In this document: one piece after another, positions 37,201 to 46,200 of the stretch
How positions within the stretch are numbered: the first letter of the stretch is position 1
Layout: each line of letters begins with the position of its first letter
Notes under the pieces: generated by a model
What the model was told of the DNA's origin: nothing
The model's database searches: none
Seen by the model: only the letters and a program-made list of their open reading frames with translations
Source: Lineus longissimus
Lineage: Eukaryota; Nemertea; Pilidiophora; Heteronemertea; Lineidae
Assembly: GCF_910592395.1 (NCBI RefSeq)
Contig: NC_088312.1
Coordinates: 13,330,001-13,394,000, forward strand
Direction: 5' to 3'
DNA: 64,000 nt
Program-made: the position numbers and the translations under genes

Positions 37201-40200
37201 TAGTCTGAGAATTATAGTCATGCGTCCTGGAAGTCTTCGGTACACGTTCCTTTTTCTTTAAGACTTGGCAATGTCCATGTGCGAGAGCAGATGAAAATGA
37301 ACTCTCTGGTACTTTAATGAGATGTTGTTTCTCCAACTTGGAGGCTACTTGGTCGCTTGTCGACTTCATCAGGGCTGGCCTGTAGTCGATTTCGGTCATC
37401 GCTTGATTTTCGGACGCCGTTTTGTCCTGGGTTGTTGTTGCTTCTATTTTCCTACCTAAAATTTAATTAGATGCATCAAGCATAAAGCATTATGTTCTTT
37501 ACTTACAAACTATTTCTCCTGGTCTAAAAAATGATAATCGGTGACAAGTGGGAATATTGACTACTGATTAGTTGATTAATGGAACGCTAAAAAAAAGAGC
37601 ATATTAAGGAAAATCTTTCAAATTGAATATGTTTGACAACAATGCTGAATATTAGCAAAATTAAACTGCTACTTACCTTTCTGAGTCTGCACAACTGCCG
37701 ATCCCTCTGATGACATGGGGACCGTAGCCTCTGCGAACTTCGATATAGTTTCCCTTTTCTTGAGAATCAAAGGAACGCGTATTTGTGCCTGGTCATACAA
37801 ACTGGGCGATTCAGGCAATTGAGCCACGCCTTGGGCTGAACTGGATCTAACATCGGTCTGCTGTTCTTTTAAAGTTGCATTATTCTTGGATGGTGGTACT
37901 TTGACATTCGTTCCTAAAATAAAGTTGTAGTAATATTGTTAGCCTAAGATTGCAGGTGACTAGATCTAGGAGGAATGCATTAGGCACATATACAACTTGA
38001 TACACTGATCGAACTCGACTCCTCAGCGGTGACCTCCAATGTCTAACAGACTGGGAGCCCAGTTTAGTTCGTTTACATTATTTACCACACAATGTTTTCA
38101 TTTATCAGCAAAAAGTCCTCAGCGGTGACCTCTAATGTCTAACAGACTGGGAGCCCAGTTTAGTTCGTTTACAATATTTACCACACAATGTTTTCATTTA
38201 TCAGCAAAAAGTCATTACTAATAGATTTTGCATTCCTGGGCTTCAGAGACGGTACGCTCACCAGCCCCCCAGTCAGGCTTGGGGTGTGGTCGTGTGTGTT
38301 CTTGGGTTAGTGGTGTGCCAGGCAAAAAAAGGCCAATCGGAAATAATTGATTGCTTCAATGATTTGAACATGGGCTGGGCGACAGTACATCTGTCAATTG
38401 GATGTGATTGTGTAATTTATTGAAAGGACTGATGATATCAGTCGGTGAGATGACTTACAAAAACAAGTCAATGGCGATTAGCAAATGATTGCTCTACTCA
38501 CGTTTCGTAGCTTGCGCAAGAGCAGGTTTGTGTGACGCCACGGGGACCTGAGTAATTTCACTTTGATCCCTGTGCATTGTAACAAATGGGGTAACTTGGC
38601 TCTGCGCTGAAGGCATTCTTTGGTTTTCTCCCAATGGAGCCGTGCCTTGTGCTGAGCTGGCTCCGATATAGGTATTTTGCCTTTCGATAGCCATACTGGT
38701 CTGGTTGGGTGGTGGTCTGATTTTCTTACCTGTAATGAATAAACATGTGCTTACATGGCTTGTGAATACCAGGAAACGACCAATACTGCATGTAATCACA
38801 ACGATGTTGCTGATTAAGGTGATATTGACAAGGTGAGGCGAGAGTGATAATTCTGTGATTGTCTATGCTTTAACGTACATAAAAACTCATACGAAAACAG
38901 TCATTAACGTAATCGAATTCATATCTTCGATTTTTTAAGTAAATTTTAACCAACTAAGTGAAGTGCTCATTATTTCTCCGTTTAGACAACAAGAGGTTGT
39001 TGATGTAGGATTTAATTTGTCTGACACAGTAATTTCCATATGTGCTGCATAGTGATAAGGAAAAACAAGTAGTGAGCCGCTATTCATATTTCTTAGGCTG
39101 GTCAATTAACTTCTATATACTCTGATGCCAGGGGATGCTGAGTAGTGTGGACCCGAGCAATTGGGACCTCATTCTCTGGTGACCCACTTTCATTTTTTTT
39201 AAAGTGTAGGAAGCAGTTAACTGTTTCGCATGGGCTGGGTGGCAGTACATCTGTCAATTTGATGTGATTGTGTTATTGATTGAAAGGGCTGGTGATATCA
39301 GTTAGTAAGATGATTTATCAAAACAAGTCAATGACATTTAGCACAATATTGCTCTACTCACGTTTCTTAATTTGCACAACAGCTGGTGTGTGAGGCGCCA
39401 CGGGGACCTGAGTAGTTTCACTGTGACCTGTAGGCATTGTAACAAACGGGGTAACTTGGCTCTGTGCCGTGGGAGGCATACTTTGGGTTTCTCCCAATGG
39501 AACCGTGCCCTATGCTGAGCTGGCTCCGATAGCTGTCCTTTGCCTTTCGATAGCCATAATGTTCCGGTTGGTTTGTGGCCTGACCTTTTTACCTGTAATG
39601 AATTTACATGTGCCTATGAATACCAGGAAACGACCGAAACTGCATGTTGATCACAATACGATGTTGCTGTTAGAGGTGACATTAACAAGGTGAGGTAAGA
39701 ATGATATTTCTGTGATTGGCTATGCTTTGGCGTACACGAAAACTCACATGAAATAAGTCATTAACGAAATCAAGGTTGAATTCATTCCTTCGAATTTCAA
39801 AGCACTCTGAAGACAGGGTATGCAGAGTAGTGTGGACTCAATCAATTATAAGACCGCATTATCATCTGCTTTGAGCTGAACTGGATCTATGAACGTTTCC
39901 TTTACGTTAAACACTTAGGCTGCAAACCAGAAATATTGGATCGACACGCACAACATGATACTGCCATTAATCAACTCATACTGAGGTGAAATGTAATTTG
40001 TATATGTAAAATGATTGTTAAATGCCACTCTGCATAAAGCATCGAGATCACTCAAATGCGACGTGAAGACACAAAATACCAACTTATTATGCTCATCCCC
40101 AGAGAGTCAGATTGGTTATCAACACATTCAGTACTTACATATTTTTGGCTGCATGGCTGTTGTACTCTCTACAGCAATTGTGACCTTTGAAGTGCGGACC

Positions 40201-43200
40201 TGATCATTCGTTGTTTCTGATGGCTCCTTCTTGTTCTTGCAGACTGGGGTAACGTGTCTCTGCACCTGAGCAGGGCAATTGTGGGTTTCTGGCAATGAAG
40301 CCCCGTCATGGCCTGAGCTTGATCTTCTCTGCCTCTTCGAAGCCCTATATTCATGCGTTGGTCGTGGTTTCATTTTACTACCTAAAATGAAATGCACATA
40401 AACATTAAGCATTACTTTCATTCTCTGACCGTTTAAACTCAGTGCTGTACCAAGAAAAAGAAATATATGATAATTTGCAGTTTCGTGTATGTAGGAGGAC
40501 GCCTTGTGCAACCAATTATTAAATGAGACCAGGGCTGAGTTGCCCATTGGTCATTTTCTCATAGATGTCCTCCACTGATCGATGTCTTCCACTGATAGCG
40601 GGACACTCACAGTGGTCTTATGTAATACACCAGGGGCAATTAGTGGCCTTCAGTAGCACATCAGCAGATCTAAAACTTCGCAACATTTTTTTTTCAAGTC
40701 AGGAAAGTCAGCTCACCTTTCCTAGGTTGCACAACAACTGCACTTTTCGGCACCATGGGGACCAGGGTAGTTTGAGCAATGCAGTCTTGCGCCGTCGTAG
40801 TCTTCGATTCACGTTCCTTTTTCTTTATGACTTGGCAATGTCCCTGTGTGAGAGCAGATCAACGTGAACTCTCTGGTACTTGAATGTGGTATTGTTTCTC
40901 CATTTTGGAGGCTACTTGGTCGCTTGTCGACTTCATCAGGGCTGGCCTGTAGCCGTTTTCGGTCGTCGCTTGATTCTTGGACGCCGTTTTGTCCTCGGTT
41001 GTTGTTGCTTCTATGTTCCTACCTGAAAATAAGTTAATTAGATGCATCAAGCAATAAGCATTATGTTTTGTATTTACAAATCATTTGTTTTGGTCTAGAC
41101 AGTGATAATCTGTGACGAGTGGGATATTGACTACTGGTTGGTTGATTTATGGACCGCTCAAAATAGCACAAGAAGGACCTTTTATATTGAATATGTTAGA
41201 CAACTATGCTGATTCCTCTTGTAGCCCAGATTCTGTGGTTACTTAGATGAAATATGTCTCATCTGAGTGGCTGAGTTCAGTGGCAGACCGAATTCCTTCT
41301 CAAACAACCCAATACTTCCTTGGCTGTAGAAATGGTGAGTGGATCATTTTATTTGACATCTAATATAAAGCAACCCGTGTATATTAATGGTATCACAATG
41401 TTGTTCACCACATTCAGTTTGACCTGATCACCATCAGAACACGAATGACTTTTGCACAAATTCCGACCCCTGATGATTCTGGTTATGTCATCGGTTGTCA
41501 TAAGGGGGTCCTCGCCGAATAGGGCGTTATCTCTGCTAGGTCTATCTACAATTATATTGTTAAATGCCATTAGATCACATAGGACCGAAAGAAAACAATG
41601 ATCAGCGATTTTAGTTGCTCATTCAACTACAATCTATCCTTTGCTTAAACAACAAACATTCTTACCCTCCGATTTATCATTCTTTTGTTTCATATGTTGG
41701 TCAGGGCAGTCAGATGGTGTTTGAATACCTGTACGAGATGTATCATTCTGAAAGATTAGCAAAAAAACGAACATGTCACACATTCCAGTCATTCAGTCTC
41801 TCCCTCTGTCAGTCAATTAAAAACGCTCTCAGGAGACGTTTGATACTACATTTATTTCACTCGAATTGCATGCATAGTCACGTGCTCATGGACTTACAGC
41901 ACACTGAAATCCATCATGGTGTAATATTAAATCTTTTTAATAAAAGTCCAATATTTAAGCTTTAATACAACAAAACTGCCCCCCCCCCCCTTACGTGAGA
42001 CTGCAGTATCTTCACTTTTTGGCGAAATTGAGATTTTCTTTGACATATTAAAAGTAGGCCTACCCAAGTGACCGAAATGTTTCCCTGGTAGCTGAGGATA
42101 CCTATATTCTGTTGTGCAGTCCTTCAGTAAGCCTTTTAACCCAAAGTCTGACCATTAAGCCATGCGGAAGGAGTTTCCTGCAATTATTGATTACTAGGCC
42201 TACGTAAGCTTACCTTTTGAGATCGCCAAGGTAGATCATCTACTCCATAGTCATAGCGTAGTTCTTCGCCAATGTTTATATCACGTTTGGCAAAAAGACA
42301 GAGGGCTGGACTCCCGTCTGCTGCTAAAACCTTTTTCATTAGGCAGTTGTCTGCACCATTCCACGCGTCGTTTGCCAGCCTCCCTAGTGTGCCAGTGTCT
42401 TTGGTGGCATCAACACTATAAAGAAATAAATGTGTAATAAAGTGGTAATACATAGACAGGCCACACTTAATACTGGCGACTGGGGAGGGGGGGGGGGGGG
42501 TGAATTATATTGATCGGGTAAGAACATCTGTGACTGCCGAGAATGACATTTGCAAATATTCAGTATAGCCATATAGGGAGTGTAGTGAGATCAAACTTGA
42601 GATATCTTCCTAGACTACAAGTCAGTCGATCAGGTGCTGCACATGATATTTACCATAGGGTGCTAGTGTTGTGTTTGAAATGAAACATGAAGGAGCCTTT
42701 CTTTTTCTTGTCGTAGGTTTTCTCTCGACGCCGTGCCTCATCTTCTTTGATTAAAACGCCGTGATAGTCGAGCAAGAAGGAGCCTTTGAAATGCTTCCTG
42801 CAGGCGAATACGCCCCAACCTAGAAGTAGATTATTATTGAATAGAACAATAAAAATGTAAAGGCTGGCAAATGGATAACAAGCAGTTGTCACACCGGTGG
42901 CCCAGTGGTAGCGCGTCGGTTTTGTGATCGGAAGGTCGTTGGCTCGATACCCGACCGACGAGTCGTTACTATGTTTCTCCTACTGGTTAAGTTCAAGACG
43001 TACGGCCGCTGAGGGGCTCCTAGTGAAACCCCTCATTGATTTCTCTGGATTCTGAAATAATAATAATCCAAAGCGCTGGGACGAGCTGTGAAAATAGATG
43101 AAGTTATCATTATTACCGGCATTTAACATCTTGATTATATGAAATGAATTACTGAGCTGTTTCACTAAGGCTATTAACCCACTGCACTTTTGACATTTAC

Positions 43201-46200
43201 TTGGCTAGGCGCCACCCATAAGGACGCAGGGTGATGTTGGCTATACCACTATGGATTCGCCGCAGAGCAGACCAATCTCCAATAAAGGAAGAGTTGGGGA
43301 CAAGCATTAGCATTCATGAGAGTAGGGCCCAATTGTTTTTGGTAGCGTGGAAAAAAACTTATCAACGTTTCAGTCATGTACACTCATGGTCAAAAGTTTA
43401 TGGACACCAGTTATTGCACATTTTCTCAGAAACGGCTGATCCTCTTGAACCCAAATTGTTACCACTGGTGAAAAAACTCCTTGGCTATCGAATGATATCA
43501 TAGTTCATATCAAAGTTATTACATAATTTTGAGAGGCGTGTATTTTTTACTTTTTTGTTGAAGGATTTTTCAAAATCAAAGTAATCTGGCATCATACAGA
43601 TAACAATGCTTAGACTTTCTGTGAAGAAATTTTTTGAAAATATCATTTACTTTTCATGATGTATCAAAATATCAAAGTGTTGAGATTCTGAAAATTTTGA
43701 GATTTTTCTGATTTTTCGATATATCCTGGTAGTACACATGTCCCCTGAATGATTGGTGAATTTTTCTTATTTTCAACTAAAGGAACATCTCAGAACTATG
43801 ATTTGAAAATTTTGATACTTCCCAGTATCGACCTTTTCTCAGCAATATGAGTTGCTAGCTGGGCTAAATTGGTGCCAATCCTTAATTGGGTATGACTTCT
43901 CAATGATACAGTTGCAAAAACCCCAAAAATATCAAAATATCAGAATTTTTATTTTTTAATACATCTCAAAACTGAAATGAGATTTTTCATTTGTTTCACA
44001 GATAGTCTTAACAATGTGTAAGGTATAATGTAGGGTAAATTTGTGTTTGAAAAATCAATTCACAAAAAAGTGAAAAATAGATGCCTATCAAAATTATGTA
44101 ATAACTTCGTTATGCAATTGGTCCGTATAACAACTATGATATAATTCGATAGCCAAGAAAATTCTCCACAAGTGGTGAAAATTTGGGTTCAAGAGTATCA
44201 GCCATTTCGGAGAAAATGTGCAATAACTGGTGTCCATAAACTTCTGACCATGAGTGTACTTATGAAGCAGAAAGTTAAAATCGTAAGGAAATGGCTCAGA
44301 CAAGGCTGGTAAGTGGATGACAGTGTAGACCGTAATTAGGAAGTCGGAATCATTCTTGGTGATTCATTCAATCTTGGAGGAATTAAAGCCATACCATTTT
44401 ACCAACCGCCGAACTAGACTCGTACATTATTCCTAGACATCCTATGTGCACCTTCAGGAATCTCCTCATGAAAGACAAAAACCTCAATTCAGGATAACGA
44501 TGGGACATTTACTTGTGAAATGCCGGTCATTAGATAGGCCGGGCTAGAGGAGGAAAGCAATATATCTGTATAGCATTGGTATGCCTGCCTTCCCCTCCGA
44601 CATACGACGTATGTGCAGACAAAATAAAACATATTGCTCATTTTGCTTCAGGGTAACTTGTGATTCGCAAGTATGATTACATTTTCATTCGATTGAGTTG
44701 TTTGACAAAGAGAGGGCACGGAAGTTTCTGTTTTGCTTTGATCAATACATGTGAGTTAGGCATGTTATAGGTGGACCAGTATAACATGCCAGGTTTATGT
44801 CTCCCTCTGACCGATGGCACACAAAACAGGCGCCTGCCTTCCTTGAGCTACATGTACATGATCTTAGGTGGACCAGTATAACATGCCAGGTTTATGTCTC
44901 CCTCTGACCAATGCCACACAAACAGGCCCCTGCCTTCCTTGAGCTACATGTACATGATCTTAGGTGGACCAGTATAACATGCCAGGTTTATGTCTCCCTC
45001 TGACCAATGCCACACAAACAGGCCCCTGCCTTCCTTGAGCTACATGTACATGATCTTAGGTGGACCAGTATAACATGCCAGGTTTATGTCTCCCTCTGAC
45101 CAGGCGCCTGCCTACCTTAAGCTACATGTACATGATCTTAGGTGAACCAGTATAACATGCCAGGTGTATGTCTCCCTCTGACCAATGCCACACAAACAGG
45201 CCCCTGCCTTCCTTGAGCTACATGTACATGATCTTAGGTGGACCAGTATAACATGCCAGGTTTATGTCTCCCTCTGACCAGGCGCCTGCCTACCTTAAGC
45301 TACATGTACATGATCTTAGGTGAACCAGTATAACATGCCAGGTGTATGTCTCCCTCTGACCAATGCCACACAAACAGGCGCCTGCCTTCCTTGAGCTACA
45401 TGTACATGATCTTAGGTGGACCCGTATAACATGCCAGGTTTATGTCTCCCTCTGACCAATGCCACACAAAAAGGCGCCTGCCTTCCTTGAGCTACATGTA
45501 CATGATCTTAGGTGGACCAGTATAAAACGCCAGGTTTATGTCTCCCTCTGACCAATGCTACACAAACATGTCCCCCCCCCCCGCTGTCATCGCATTAAAT
45601 GGCAAATGCAACGGAATAAAAATAAATTTACGTCTTGCCCAGAAATCGATTCACCAAAATGATATGGACTAGAGGGTTTAATCTTACACATAATCAGCTA
45701 GTTTGATCACACACAATGGGAAGGGCTAGATAAGGGATAAGTATTGAATCTGAGCTAATGAAGATAAACAACAGCACAGAAATACTGGCAATTTCACAAT
45801 GAAGAGGAATAACGGAGGGAAATTAGTCATTTTGCTCAAATGCCGCTATTGCGCCCAGTCATATGTCACAAGTTATAAACCATCAAGCACTTGGACAATG
45901 GTGCCCTAATAACAATGTTGGTGATAATACCCAACCCACCCCTCTTATCTGGGACAATCAAGCATTCGTTTTGATGAAACAACCCCATGTGATCGCCGGC
46001 CATGCATCTTGCAGTTTGCCCATTTGATCAAATTACCTCCCGTAATCAGTTGAACCATCAAAGGCGCGAGGGACATGAGTGAATAATCTAGGCTAATTGA
46101 TCCTATTTAAGGCCTATAAGATATTTAGCTGTCACACAGGCATTACATTTTCACCGTTGATTCAGGCATGCACACTTTAAAAGGTGATACGTGTACTACA

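Noticed and set aside
41349-41570. Minus-strand 73-codon frame between the linker exon and C1
   Set aside because: The related sequence at 32.6-32.8 kb, between E and C3, is not open in the same way, so this is duplicated intron.
42893-42960. A functional tRNA gene
   Set aside because: A and B boxes are present, but the acceptor stem does not pair and a SINE-type body follows.
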